A stretch of 64,000 nt of DNA, from assembly GCA_947491025.1 (NCBI GenBank), contig CANLIC010000019.1, positions 18,762 to 82,761 of the forward strand, given 5' to 3'. Position 1 is the first letter of the stretch, and the number at the start of each line of letters is the position of its first letter. Below the pieces are notes generated by a model, which made no database searches, was not told where the DNA came from, and was given only the letters and a program-made list of their open reading frames with translations. Position numbers and translations under genes: made by a program. This document shows, in pieces, positions 32,060-42,153 of the stretch. The stretch comes from Myxococcales bacterium (lineage in GTDB: Bacteria > Myxococcota_A > UBA9042).

Positions 32060-35000
32060 ATGAAGTCCACCCGCACCCTCGCCCCGATCTTGGCCCTCGC
32101 CCTGGCCGCCCTGCTTGGCCTGGCGTCTTGCGCCGAGGAGATCGGTCTGATCGACCGCACTCAGGCCAACGCCCTGGAAAAAAAGGCCTTCTACGGCGTG
32201 TGGTACAGACTCGGTGTCATCACCGACATGCCCGCCAGCGCTGGCTTTGGCTTCGTCGGCCAGACCAACTTCGGCGGCAGCGGCGGCAAGGTGATCTTCG
32301 ACATCCAGGAGAACTTCCTGGTCGTCTACCCGGTGGTGGAGACGGTCCGCGACGGCGACAAGCAGTGGCACCGCCGCAAGATCCGCACCTACTGGGTGGA
32401 GGGCGAAGAAGACCGCTTCATCGAGGTGTTGGCCGGCAACCCGGTGGCGATGTACCCGATCACCTCCCACTTTGACGTTCAGCGCGGCTACAGCTCCGCG
32501 ACCGGCGCACAGGACAACACACTCGTAGAGAACACCACCGACAAGCCCTGGTTCAAGCGCAAGCACATCCGCGTCAACTGGATCGGCTCGCCGGCGGCTC
32601 AGTTCCCCGAGTTCTTCTTCCCACAGGGGACGATGCAGTACTCGGGCGCCGACCACTTCCTGCAGGAGCACGAGGCCGACAACCCCAACCGCTTCCACAT
32701 GGAAGAGGGCTACTTCCACTTCACGCGGCGGCTCTTCGGCGCCCCGATGTCGACTGGCGCTTGCTCGACGTACTCGTTGGCCCCCGGCGACTGCACGGGC
32801 GCGACCTTCGACGTCCGCATCTCGTTCCGCCGTGCCACGCCGCAATTCGTCAATGACTTCGAGATCCGCAACTACCACAACGAGCCGGACGCCGAGCGCT
32901 TCGGCTTCTTCCTCTCCGAGCGCCACACCTACGACCCGGAGTACGGCCTGACCTACCGCGGCCAGGACTACAAGGCGCAGATCTGGAACCTGTGGCAGCG
33001 CTCGGTTGAGCTCGTCCCGGTCAAGGGCGCCGACGGCAAAGAGGTGACCTGCCTCTCAACCGCCGACTGCGATCGCGGCGAGGTCTGCGACCAGCCGGAC
33101 TGGTTCGTCAAGGGCAAGTGCTCGATCAAGAAGGGCCTTCCTTACAAGGACCGCGGCCTGAAGCCGATCATCTACCACATCTCGGCCGACCATCCGAAGT
33201 CCAGCCTGCCCGCCATCTACCAGGTGGCAGACAACTGGTCGAAGGTGTTCCAGGAGACCGTGAGCTGGCTGCTGTTCTGGGAGGAGAAGTGGTCGGTGGA
33301 CAGCGTCCCCGGCTTCGTCGCTCCGCGCGCCAACTTCGGCCAGCGCACCTGCGAGAGCGCCGCGGACTGCCTGCACGCTGGCGTCATCAGCTCGGGTGAG
33401 GGCCGCACGGGTATCAAGCTCAACACCCTGGTGATCGGCACGACGGACGGCAACGTCATCGTCCAGGACAAGACCGACCTCTGCAGCGCGCAGGACCAGA
33501 CCAAGGGGCTCTGCGCCCCGACCGAGGATCGGCCCAAGCTCGACGGCGGTGCGTACGTGATGTTCGTCAACGCCACGCCGAACAGCGCTCCGGCGTCATT
33601 GAGCATGAATGGCAAGGGGCTGCTCGAGAACGTCGCCTATGCCAAGGGCGAGATCGACGGCCACAAGAAGGCGGTCGTCGTCGCCAAGGCTGAGGCGGGC
33701 AAGCGCATGAACTTCGCCGTCACCAGCGGCACCGCCACGGCGGAGCTGGGCAACGCCCAGGTCGAGGCCAACCGGGTCTACATTCTGGTCTACTACGGCG
33801 GCGACTCGCTCGCGATCGTCGAGTCGCAGGTGTCCAAGTCGGGTGTGCGCCTGCTCCACGGCATCAAGTCCGAGCTGAAGGACGTCGGCGGCAAGCCGCG
33901 CTCGATCGGCGTCCTCGCCGAGGGTGGCGTCAACGGCAACCGCGCCAAGGCCGCCCTGCAGTATGGCGACCTCAGCGAGTACGTGCACGTGACAGGGACT
34001 TGGATGGCGCCGGTGTTCATCAAGGCCGGCAGCCGCACCGACGTCGCCTGCACGACGCAGAACGGCGTGGGTCAGTGCATCGGTTGGAAGCAGACCCTGT
34101 CGGCGGGCGACCGCGATCGCCGCGAGGCGATCCGCGACAAAGAGCTGCCGCCGCTCTTCGTCCTCTGCGAGAACGTCTACGCGGGCAACGCCTGCACCGC
34201 CAGCCAGCGCGGCGACAAGACGCAGATGAACGATTGCCGCTACTGGGCCAAGTACGAGCGCGGCGACAAGGCTGAGGTGAGCAATCCTTGCCAGCGCTTT
34301 GTGCCCAAGTCCGACCAGCCGAAGATCCTCGGCGATGCCCGCTACAGCTACATCTACTGGGTCCCGAACGTGCACGCCTCGTCGCCGCTCGGCTACGGCC
34401 CCTCGGCCGCCGACCCCGACACCGGCATGCTCTTCTGGGGCACTGCCCACATCTACGGCTCGGCGCTGAACACCTACGCCCAGTGGGGCAAAGATCTCGT
34501 CGACCTCCTGAACGGTGACCTCGACGTCTCGTCCGCCGCGAGCGGCAAGTACGTCCGCGACTACCTGGCGAGCCTCGAGAAGGCCGCTGACGACTCGATG
34601 TTCGAGGGTGCCAAGGGCGCGGGCGAGGCCATCGACCCGAACTCGATCGAGGCCGCCTCGGCGCGCGCGACGCTGGACATCACGCAGGTCGCTGGCGCGC
34701 CGATGCCGCAGGACCACGCGCTGGCAGCAGAGAAGACGCTGCAGAAGCTCCAGGACCCCAAGGCGATGAGCGAGAAGCTCGTGCAGGAAGCCGGCTTCTT
34801 CGACATGAGCGTGGTGATGGCGCGGCTGGACAAGATCCGCGGCACGCCACTCGAGCGGGCCATGATCAACGACGAGGTCGCCCTGGCGGTCTCTGGCGGC
34901 GAGATTCAGCCCGGCGACGCCCTGGCGCCCGAGGCGATCGCCGACATCTCGCCGGCCGGCTGGGCCACGCCGCGTCGTGAAGTCGACGAGCGTCTGCGCA

Positions 35001-37432
35001 TGCAGCTCCTCGGCTACAACAACGTCTACCTCGCCGAGTTCGTCGATCCGGCGCTCGTCGCCATGGCCAAGCGCCTGAAGTGCCAGCCCGGCCAGACCCC
35101 GAGCGAGCTGCCGGTGGCGGACTCGATCGGCAAGACGACCTGCTACAAGGGCGACGCCCTGCGCCTGGCCCTGCACGACGCGCTCTACCGCGGCGTGTTG
35201 GAGCACGAGATCGGCCACACCGTCGGTCTGCGCCACAACTTCAGCGGCTCGGCAGACGCCCTCAACTACTTCGATCCCTACTACGACGACGCCACCGGCC
35301 GTGAGAGGGACGAAGTGGTCTGCGCCGATGTCGTCACGCCCTTTGGCTCGGTCGCGGCGAACGACATGTGCGAGGACACGCTTGGCGAGTCCTGCGTCTA
35401 CGACAAGTGCACCAACGACAGCGAGTGCCCGGCTGGCTCGGCTTGCGCCCAGGGTGCCTGCCTCGACGTCAACAGCATCAAGGTCGGCCGCTGCAGCGGC
35501 ATCCAGCGCGAGCGCGTGCGTTGCGACGGGGCCGTCGCTGACGCCTGCGGCGCCGACGCCGTCTGCAAACTTGGCTACTGCGAGTCGAAGTTCAAGTGCC
35601 AGGCTGAGCCCGACTGCATTGCGGGTGAGGGCTGCGCCGGCGGCTTCTGCCAGAACCTGCAGACGGGCAGCTTCCGCAGCGCCCCGCTCTTCGCGGAGTC
35701 GGCGGGTCCGGTCAAGAAGTACATGCCGCGTACCGCGATGACGCCCAACGAGGTCAAGAATCGCCGCACCGAGCTGCAGTACTCGACCATCATGGACTAC
35801 GGCCAGAAGGTGAACGCGGACTTCCTGGGTCTCGGCAAGTACGACTACGCCGCCATCAAGTATGGCTACGGCCGCATGGTCGAGGTGTTCGCCGACATGA
35901 CCTACACCCGCGATCAGCTCCGGCTCTTCGCCAAGAACACCAGCCAGACCGAAGAAGCCGTGGGTTGGCGCATCAACACCGACGGCTGGGAGTTCGCTGG
36001 CGTGTTCACGCACCCGTTCTACTACCTCAACAACTGGATGCCGCCTGAGTACCTGAACCAGCGCGACACCGTCCCGGATCACCTGGTGATGGCGGACGCT
36101 TCGCTCGAGAAGTTCGGTCGCTCGGCCTACGACCGCACCTACTTCGAGGTGCCCTACAAGTACTGTTCGGACGAGTACCGCGGCAGCTCGCTGGCTTGCT
36201 ACTACTTCGACACCGGCGCCCACATGCAGGAGATCGTGCACCACGCTGGTGAGCAGCTCCGCGAGTACTACCTGTTCGACGCCTTCAAGCGCGAGCGCCT
36301 CTTCTTCGGCACCGGCGGCAACCCGCTCGCCTACATGGGCCGCGTCATCGATCGCTACCTGACGCCGATCGGCGCCGCCGCCCGCTACTACGCGGTCTAC
36401 AACAACATCTTGCGCGTCTACTCGTACTTCCCGTTCTACGACAACCACCCGATGTACCTGCAGGCGCTGCGCAGTTCGTCTGAGGACGCCTTCCGCATCC
36501 TCACCGCCCTGCTGACGTCGCCGGCGCCGGGCTCGTACCAGCTCGACACCCAGTCCAACAGCTACGTCAACGTCTCGTACGAACCAGGTCAGGTGAAGGA
36601 CGCCAACGCGCTCGACGTTCGCCTCGGCGAGGGACGCCTGCCGTGGACGACGTTTGCCACCGAGAACGGCTACTACTTCGCCAACCACCCGATGTGGATC
36701 GGCAGCTACTGGGACAAGCTGGCGGCCATCCAGATCATGACGAGCTCGTCGGCCAGCTTCCTCTCCGACTTCGTCGGCGAACAGCTGCCGCTCTTCCGCG
36801 GCACGGCCATCGGCTTCAACACCGTGTACCCGAAGGAGCTCTCGACCATCCTCGGCGGTCTGGCCGCAGGCTCGCTGGATGAGGTCGGCGGCTACGCGGT
36901 CAAGGGCGCCGACGGCAAGATGCACTACAAGGCGCGCGACCCCTTCAAGCCGGCAGACAAGTCGGCGCCGCGCGTCCCGCCGTCCATCAACAACCTGAGC
37001 CTGCGTCTGTTCGCGGCGTGGCAGGCTATCGCCAACCTGCCCGCTGGCTTCGACCCGTCCTACACCGACGGCATGGCCATCTGGCTCAAGGGCGACAAGC
37101 TGGCCCACGACTTCGGCAAGTGCACGAAGTTCGGCGAGTGCACCGGCGGCGGCGGTCCCGACGGCGGCGCGAATGGCGTCGAGATCGTCGACTCCGTGGA
37201 GTTCGAAGACCCCTGGGGCAAGAAGACCTACGTCGCCCCGCGCGTGAACTACAACAAGGACTACTTCAGCCCGACGTACTTCATGCTGTCGCGCCTCAAC
37301 GACCTCAAGAGCAAGTGGCTGGTGGCGCAGGGCGCCGAGAAGGAGAAGCTCGCCAGCCTGATGCAGTCCGAGCTTGAGATCGTTGACTACTTCCGCTTGC
37401 TCTACAAGGTCTACGGCTCTATCGGCCTGTAA
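32060..37432 (+). CDS. Giant met-zincin type metallopeptidase lipoprotein, copy 1
   Basis: A 1790-residue lipoprotein with signal lipobox LASC and AGGAG before the ATG. The catalytic motif HEIGHTVGLRHNF (residues 1049-1061) and a Met-turn STIMDYG (1242-1247) match the DUF5117/DUF4953 met-zincin family of zinc peptidases. An N-terminal domain of about 900 residues, shared with the next gene, includes the segment YPITSHFDVQRGYSSATG. Between the zinc helix and the Met-turn, about 130 residues are Cys-rich (CxxDxxCxxGxxC repeats, about 1100-1215). Other short Cys repeats occur at about 330 and 440. Likely location is the cell surface. It may be a peptidase on extracellular protein, with substrate unknown. 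It is a tandem paralogue of the next gene. Confidence 0.8.
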   Translation: MKSTRTLAPILALALAALLGLASCAEEIGLIDRTQANALEKKAFYGVWYRLGVITDMPASAGFGFVGQTNFGGSGGKVIFDIQENFLVVYPVVETVRDGDKQWHRRKIRTYWVEGEEDRFIEVLAGNPVAMYPITSHFDVQRGYSSATGAQDNTLVENTTDKPWFKRKHIRVNWIGSPAAQFPEFFFPQGTMQYSGADHFLQEHEADNPNRFHMEEGYFHFTRRLFGAPMSTGACSTYSLAPGDCTGATFDVRISFRRATPQFVNDFEIRNYHNEPDAERFGFFLSERHTYDPEYGLTYRGQDYKAQIWNLWQRSVELVPVKGADGKEVTCLSTADCDRGEVCDQPDWFVKGKCSIKKGLPYKDRGLKPIIYHISADHPKSSLPAIYQVADNWSKVFQETVSWLLFWEEKWSVDSVPGFVAPRANFGQRTCESAADCLHAGVISSGEGRTGIKLNTLVIGTTDGNVIVQDKTDLCSAQDQTKGLCAPTEDRPKLDGGAYVMFVNATPNSAPASLSMNGKGLLENVAYAKGEIDGHKKAVVVAKAEAGKRMNFAVTSGTATAELGNAQVEANRVYILVYYGGDSLAIVESQVSKSGVRLLHGIKSELKDVGGKPRSIGVLAEGGVNGNRAKAALQYGDLSEYVHVTGTWMAPVFIKAGSRTDVACTTQNGVGQCIGWKQTLSAGDRDRREAIRDKELPPLFVLCENVYAGNACTASQRGDKTQMNDCRYWAKYERGDKAEVSNPCQRFVPKSDQPKILGDARYSYIYWVPNVHASSPLGYGPSAADPDTGMLFWGTAHIYGSALNTYAQWGKDLVDLLNGDLDVSSAASGKYVRDYLASLEKAADDSMFEGAKGAGEAIDPNSIEAASARATLDITQVAGAPMPQDHALAAEKTLQKLQDPKAMSEKLVQEAGFFDMSVVMARLDKIRGTPLERAMINDEVALAVSGGEIQPGDALAPEAIADISPAGWATPRREVDERLRMQLLGYNNVYLAEFVDPALVAMAKRLKCQPGQTPSELPVADSIGKTTCYKGDALRLALHDALYRGVLEHEIGHTVGLRHNFSGSADALNYFDPYYDDATGRERDEVVCADVVTPFGSVAANDMCEDTLGESCVYDKCTNDSECPAGSACAQGACLDVNSIKVGRCSGIQRERVRCDGAVADACGADAVCKLGYCESKFKCQAEPDCIAGEGCAGGFCQNLQTGSFRSAPLFAESAGPVKKYMPRTAMTPNEVKNRRTELQYSTIMDYGQKVNADFLGLGKYDYAAIKYGYGRMVEVFADMTYTRDQLRLFAKNTSQTEEAVGWRINTDGWEFAGVFTHPFYYLNNWMPPEYLNQRDTVPDHLVMADASLEKFGRSAYDRTYFEVPYKYCSDEYRGSSLACYYFDTGAHMQEIVHHAGEQLREYYLFDAFKRERLFFGTGGNPLAYMGRVIDRYLTPIGAAARYYAVYNNILRVYSYFPFYDNHPMYLQALRSSSEDAFRILTALLTSPAPGSYQLDTQSNSYVNVSYEPGQVKDANALDVRLGEGRLPWTTFATENGYYFANHPMWIGSYWDKLAAIQIMTSSSASFLSDFVGEQLPLFRGTAIGFNTVYPKELSTILGGLAAGSLDEVGGYAVKGADGKMHYKARDPFKPADKSAPRVPPSINNLSLRLFAAWQAIANLPAGFDPSYTDGMAIWLKGDKLAHDFGKCTKFGECTGGGGPDGGANGVEIVDSVEFEDPWGKKTYVAPRVNYNKDYFSPTYFMLSRLNDLKSKWLVAQGAEKEKLASLMQSELEIVDYFRLLYKVYGSIGL

Positions 37433-37512
37433 GGGAGGACGACGTCATGACCCACATCAGCCTCCCATCGCGCCACGCCCAAGCCTATCGCCCGGTTCAC
37501 CGAGGAGCCGCC

Positions 37513-40500
37513 ATGAACGCCCGCAGCCTGACCCTCGCGCTTGCCGCCACTGCCCTGATGGGCACCGGTTGCGCACAGGATGTGCCCGAGATCAATCGGG
37601 TTCAGCCCAACTACGTGAAGAAGTCCGAGTTCCTCGGGCGCGAGTACTACGTGCGGACCGCCGTCGTCGGCACGCAGTTCACCTCGGCCTACAGCTTCCC
37701 GGGCGAGATGAGCAACATGACCCGCGGCGTGTTCGAGGTGCAGGAGGCGACCCTCCTGTTCCACCGCACCTACGAGTTCATCCTTGGCTCCGAGGCCTAC
37801 GCGCAGAAGGCAGATGCTGACGTGCCGATGCGCGACAGCAAGGGCAACATCGTGCAGCACGCGGTGCTGATGGACTTCGCCCGGGTCGCCTGCGACACCA
37901 ATGCCGATTGCCCCGCCGCGGGCAGCCGCTGCGCGGGTAGCGACGGCGCGGCGTTCGCCGGCGAAGAGATTCACCTCGGCTACTGCGTGCAGAACGCCAC
38001 CCGCTACATCTTCCGCGGCGCTGCGCTCCTCGCCTACCCGATCGAGAGCCACTTCGACATTCTGCACAGCTACAGCGTCGCCAGCGGCGAGAAGGGCAAT
38101 GTGCTGGTCGAGAACACCAGCGACCGCAAGTGGCACGAGCGCGAATACATGCGCGTCGCCTGGGGCAGCGGCGCGGTCCTCAGCTACGAGTCATTCGTCC
38201 TCGCCGGCGCCACCACCGGCGTTAAGCCGACCATCTACGAAGGCGACAACGCGCCCGAGGGTGAGCAGTTCGAGCGCGGCGTCGACCACCGCTACGGCGC
38301 GGACGTGCCGCAGCACTGGTTCACGTTCACCAACCGCTACATGCTCGATGCGCCTAGCCTTTACATCGATAACTTCGGCTCCGTACCGATCTGCTACTTC
38401 ACGCTCTGGTTCGTCGGCGGCATCTACGACTGCGTCTCGGAAGAGGTCAGCGTCCGCACGTTCTTCCTCGAAGTGCCAGAGTTCAAGGGCACCAAGGACC
38501 CCGAGCGCGCCTACGTCCCCCGCGAGATGGACGACGTCGAGTTCGAGAAGTTCGGCTACTTCCGGACTGAGCGCCGCACTTACGACGTGCAGTTCGGCTA
38601 CGCCTTCCACGACGCCATCCGCCGCGCCCAGCGCCACCGCATCTGGGATCGTTACGTGCGCAAGTACGAGGAGCAGACGCTGCCCAACGGCAAGAAGCGC
38701 AAGGTGTGGAACGGCGACTTCGACTACTCCAAGATGACCCCCGCCCCGATCGTGTACTACATGAACGCCGATCACCCGCGCGAGCTGGTGCCGGCCTCGC
38801 AGCGCATCGCGGACGCTTGGAGCAAGCCGTTCAGCGAGGTCGCCGCGTTCTGGAAGGGCGGCTGTGGCGCCAAGACCGACAAGGCGGGCTACGACAAGTG
38901 CATCGCCGACAACCTGCCCAAGCACCCGATGTTCATCCTCTGCGAGAACAGCGACGCCCAGGCCTCCGCCGCAGTGGCCGCCAAGGCGCCGGTCGCCGAC
39001 TGGAGCGGCACCGCCAACGGCAAGAAGTTCTGCCGCAACATGGACACGCCGCACCTGTTCGGCGACCTCCGCTACAGCACGATGCACGCCGTGCCCGACC
39101 CGATTCAGATCGGCCTCTACGGATACGGGCCGAGCGCGGCGGACCCGCTGACCGGCGAGACGGTCTCGGCCACCGCTCACTCCTACGTCGCGCAGATGAA
39201 GCTCGGCGCAGAGCGCGCCCTGCGCACCATCGAGTTCCACGCCGGCGTATCGGACTTCAACGACATCAAAGAGGCCAACGAGCAGCAGTTCTCGACCAAG
39301 GGCAAGGCGCTCAAGCACTACGGCCAGAATGGCCCGAAGAGCACGGTCGCGGCGCAGGCGTACGTCAAGGACATGCTTTCGCCCAAGGTGCGTGAGCGCA
39401 TCCGCGGCGGCAACGCCATCGCCCTGCGCGACGACGCTGGCAGCTGGGCCCAGGGCCGCCTCTCGATTCTGCACAGCAACCCGACCCTCGATGCTCAGTT
39501 GATCTCCGGCGATGAGGAGCATGCGGTGCACGCGTTGTTCCGCGATCCCCGCATTACGAAGGGCGCGCCGAGCCACGTCGACAAGCAGCAAGTTGCAGAG
39601 ATGAGCATCGCGAAGTGGAACCACATCGCCGGCCTGCGCAAGCGTGAGGAGGTCAAGATGGACCTCGCCGCCAAGGGCATTGAGCTGGCCGAGTTCATGG
39701 ACCCAGCGGTCCTCGGCCTCGCGGTCGAGTACGGTCGCGCCTTCGACAAGGCGTTCTGCCAGGCGTACGTCGGCGCCAAGGTGCCGACGATTTACAACTG
39801 GAACGCGATCGTGGCCGGCACACCCGCCGAAGAGAAGGGCAGCTGCACCACCGTCGGCGAGTACCAGACGCTGACGCCGAAGCGCGGCCGCGTCTGCGCG
39901 CAGCTGGCGAGTGGGCCGACCTGGGCCGAGTGCAGCTCCGCGACGATGATGCAGCAGCTCCGGATTGCCGTGAACACGGCCAACGGCGGTAACTCCAACG
40001 CCGAGCTCTACAAGTACCTGCCAAGCCCGCTCTACACCGACACCGGTGACCAGATCGTGCGCAACACGCAGGAGATCGGCCGCGCGATCCACCAGAAGAT
40101 GCGCGGCGAGGTGAAGGCGGACCTGTGGTCGCGCATCTACGAGAGCACGCAGCTGCACGAGGTCGGCCACACCGTCGGTCTGCGCCACAACTTTGAGGCC
40201 TCGACCGACACCCTCAACTTCAACAAGGACTACTGGGCCCTCAAGCTCGGCAAGGGCTTTGAGGTCGTCAACCCGTGGCAGCGTGACACCGAGGCCCAGG
40301 CCCTCGGCAACCTGCGCATGAAGCAGTCGGCCTCGGTGATGGACTACACGAGCAAGTTCAACGGCCGCTTCGAGGGCCTCGGGCTCTACGACCACGCCGC
40401 CATCAAGTTCGCCTATGGCGACATGGTCGAAGTCTTCAACCAGCCGCCGTCATTGACGAAGTCTCCGGGGGGCGGCCTCGCCGCGATGGCCAACTACCTG

Positions 40501-42042
40501 CAGGAGCCGAGCGACGACACCCCCGGCGAGACGACGCTCAGCCACCTCGGCAACCAGGACATGCTGCGCCTGACCCGCAAACTGCACTACTCGACGCTGC
40601 CCAAGTACTTCGGTGGCGTCGAGCCGATGTACGATCGCCGCGCCGTGGCGTGGAGCTCGATCAAGGGCGATGTTTGCAGCGTCGACAGCGACTGCCAGGA
40701 CGGCAAGCTCTGCCTCAAGATGGGCAGCGCCAAGTACTGCACCGACACCAAGGTCACCGAGGTGCCCTACCGCTTCTGCTCGGACGAGTACAACGGCCGG
40801 ACCCCGACCTGTGCGACCTTCGACGAAGGTGCCGACGCGCTCGAAATCGCCCGCAACGCCCTGGATGACTACGAGAACTACTGGTTCTTCTACGGGTACG
40901 CCACCGACTCGGTGCTCTACAGCCCCTACCGCTACTCGTCGACCGTCGCTGGCTACCTCTACCGGGCGATGCGGCAGTTCCAGTACTGGGCGATGAACAT
41001 GCAGCGCTACACCAGCGACGATTTCTGGAAGAAGAGCTACGGCATCGACTACGACCTCGACCCGAACGGCGGCCTCTCGGGCGCGCTGGCGACCGCCGAG
41101 GCGTTCAACACCTTCGCCCAGATCTTGTCGCGCCCGTCGCCGGCCTACTACTGTTACAACTCGTCCCGCAAGCGCTACGAGCCCTACGACGATCGCGAGG
41201 CAGGCGCCCAGAGCGACTGCAAGGCCATCCTCGAGCTCGACGGCGCCCGGCCGCTCTACCCCGGCTGGGACTTCGCCGGCTACGACGGTCGCCCGGTCAG
41301 CGGCGGTCAGTTCTACGATCGCCTCACCGCGTTCGCCCTGCTCACCGACCCGACGCCGCCGAACTACGTTGGCCACAACGAGGGCGAGGATATTCGCCGC
41401 TACCTCGTCGGATTCTATCACTTCTTCCCGAAGCAGGTCATGAACCTCATGTCCGGCATCTCGGTCGAGAACGCCGACCACTTCGGCTGGTGCGTCGTCA
41501 ATGGCGGCGCGGACGCCGCAGGCATTAAGCAGGCCGACGGGGTCATGCGCCGGCACTGGATCGGCGGTGATCAGAAGGCCTGCCCGGACCTGTGCACGTC
41601 CAAGCCGCTTGAGCAGCAGGGCCAGTGCCGCAAGTACTGGCTGTTCCCCGACGGCCGGCCGACGTTCCCGTCGAGCCGCTTCCGTATGCCTTTGCTCGGC
41701 GGCTTGTACGGCATGTCGATGCTCACCGGTGCCTACGACCGGAGCTACATGGATCTCTCGCGCATGTTCCTCTCGGGCCACTCCTCGTCGGTCGACATTC
41801 CGTCGGATGTGACGCTCTGCTCCTTCACCGACCCGCTCTCGGGCAAGACCTACAAGGCGCCGCAGTCGGACGACCCGGACTTGCTCAGCCCCGGCTGCCT
41901 CAACTTCGCCGAGGCGCAGAAGGTGCTGTCCGAGTTCAAGGACATGAAGACCCTGCAAGACAACTACCTGTTCTCGGAGTACCAGTTCCGCGTCAGCCTC
42001 ATCGAGGTGCTGCGCGCGCTCCACTTGACCTTCGAGTACTAA
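37513..42042 (+). CDS. Giant met-zincin type metallopeptidase lipoprotein, copy 2
   Basis: A 1509-residue lipoprotein. The ATG at 37513 is preceded by GAGGAG and gives a signal peptide ending in the lipobox MGTGC; an upstream ATG at 37447 would give a poor signal. HEVGHTVGLRHNF (882-894) and Met-turn SVMDY (941-945) are intact, spaced about 47 residues apart, without the long Cys-rich insert of the first copy. A shorter Cys-rich insert (CSVDSDCQDGKLCLK) occurs later, at about 1055. The N-terminal domain aligns with copy 1, for example YPIESHFDILHSYSVASG. It follows copy 1 after 80 bp and is probably cotranscribed. Function as for copy 1, inferred. Confidence 0.8.
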   Translation: MNARSLTLALAATALMGTGCAQDVPEINRVQPNYVKKSEFLGREYYVRTAVVGTQFTSAYSFPGEMSNMTRGVFEVQEATLLFHRTYEFILGSEAYAQKADADVPMRDSKGNIVQHAVLMDFARVACDTNADCPAAGSRCAGSDGAAFAGEEIHLGYCVQNATRYIFRGAALLAYPIESHFDILHSYSVASGEKGNVLVENTSDRKWHEREYMRVAWGSGAVLSYESFVLAGATTGVKPTIYEGDNAPEGEQFERGVDHRYGADVPQHWFTFTNRYMLDAPSLYIDNFGSVPICYFTLWFVGGIYDCVSEEVSVRTFFLEVPEFKGTKDPERAYVPREMDDVEFEKFGYFRTERRTYDVQFGYAFHDAIRRAQRHRIWDRYVRKYEEQTLPNGKKRKVWNGDFDYSKMTPAPIVYYMNADHPRELVPASQRIADAWSKPFSEVAAFWKGGCGAKTDKAGYDKCIADNLPKHPMFILCENSDAQASAAVAAKAPVADWSGTANGKKFCRNMDTPHLFGDLRYSTMHAVPDPIQIGLYGYGPSAADPLTGETVSATAHSYVAQMKLGAERALRTIEFHAGVSDFNDIKEANEQQFSTKGKALKHYGQNGPKSTVAAQAYVKDMLSPKVRERIRGGNAIALRDDAGSWAQGRLSILHSNPTLDAQLISGDEEHAVHALFRDPRITKGAPSHVDKQQVAEMSIAKWNHIAGLRKREEVKMDLAAKGIELAEFMDPAVLGLAVEYGRAFDKAFCQAYVGAKVPTIYNWNAIVAGTPAEEKGSCTTVGEYQTLTPKRGRVCAQLASGPTWAECSSATMMQQLRIAVNTANGGNSNAELYKYLPSPLYTDTGDQIVRNTQEIGRAIHQKMRGEVKADLWSRIYESTQLHEVGHTVGLRHNFEASTDTLNFNKDYWALKLGKGFEVVNPWQRDTEAQALGNLRMKQSASVMDYTSKFNGRFEGLGLYDHAAIKFAYGDMVEVFNQPPSLTKSPGGGLAAMANYLQEPSDDTPGETTLSHLGNQDMLRLTRKLHYSTLPKYFGGVEPMYDRRAVAWSSIKGDVCSVDSDCQDGKLCLKMGSAKYCTDTKVTEVPYRFCSDEYNGRTPTCATFDEGADALEIARNALDDYENYWFFYGYATDSVLYSPYRYSSTVAGYLYRAMRQFQYWAMNMQRYTSDDFWKKSYGIDYDLDPNGGLSGALATAEAFNTFAQILSRPSPAYYCYNSSRKRYEPYDDREAGAQSDCKAILELDGARPLYPGWDFAGYDGRPVSGGQFYDRLTAFALLTDPTPPNYVGHNEGEDIRRYLVGFYHFFPKQVMNLMSGISVENADHFGWCVVNGGADAAGIKQADGVMRRHWIGGDQKACPDLCTSKPLEQQGQCRKYWLFPDGRPTFPSSRFRMPLLGGLYGMSMLTGAYDRSYMDLSRMFLSGHSSSVDIPSDVTLCSFTDPLSGKTYKAPQSDDPDLLSPGCLNFAEAQKVLSEFKDMKTLQDNYLFSEYQFRVSLIEVLRALHLTFEY

Positions 42043-42153
42043 GAGCCTGCGGCCTCACCGCAGCATGCGGACGGCGACGCCCGGCGCGGCCCACAGGCCC
42101 CGTCGGGCGTCGCGCATGCAGCGTAGGGTCGCCAGGCGGGATGGGAGTGACGA

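Noticed and set aside
33596..37108. A 1170-codon open frame antisense to met-zincin copy 1
   Set aside because: The sense strand has a signal peptide, zinc motif and Met-turn. The antisense frame gives repetitive Val/Leu/Arg-rich sequence with no domain, as expected from a GC-rich codon pattern.
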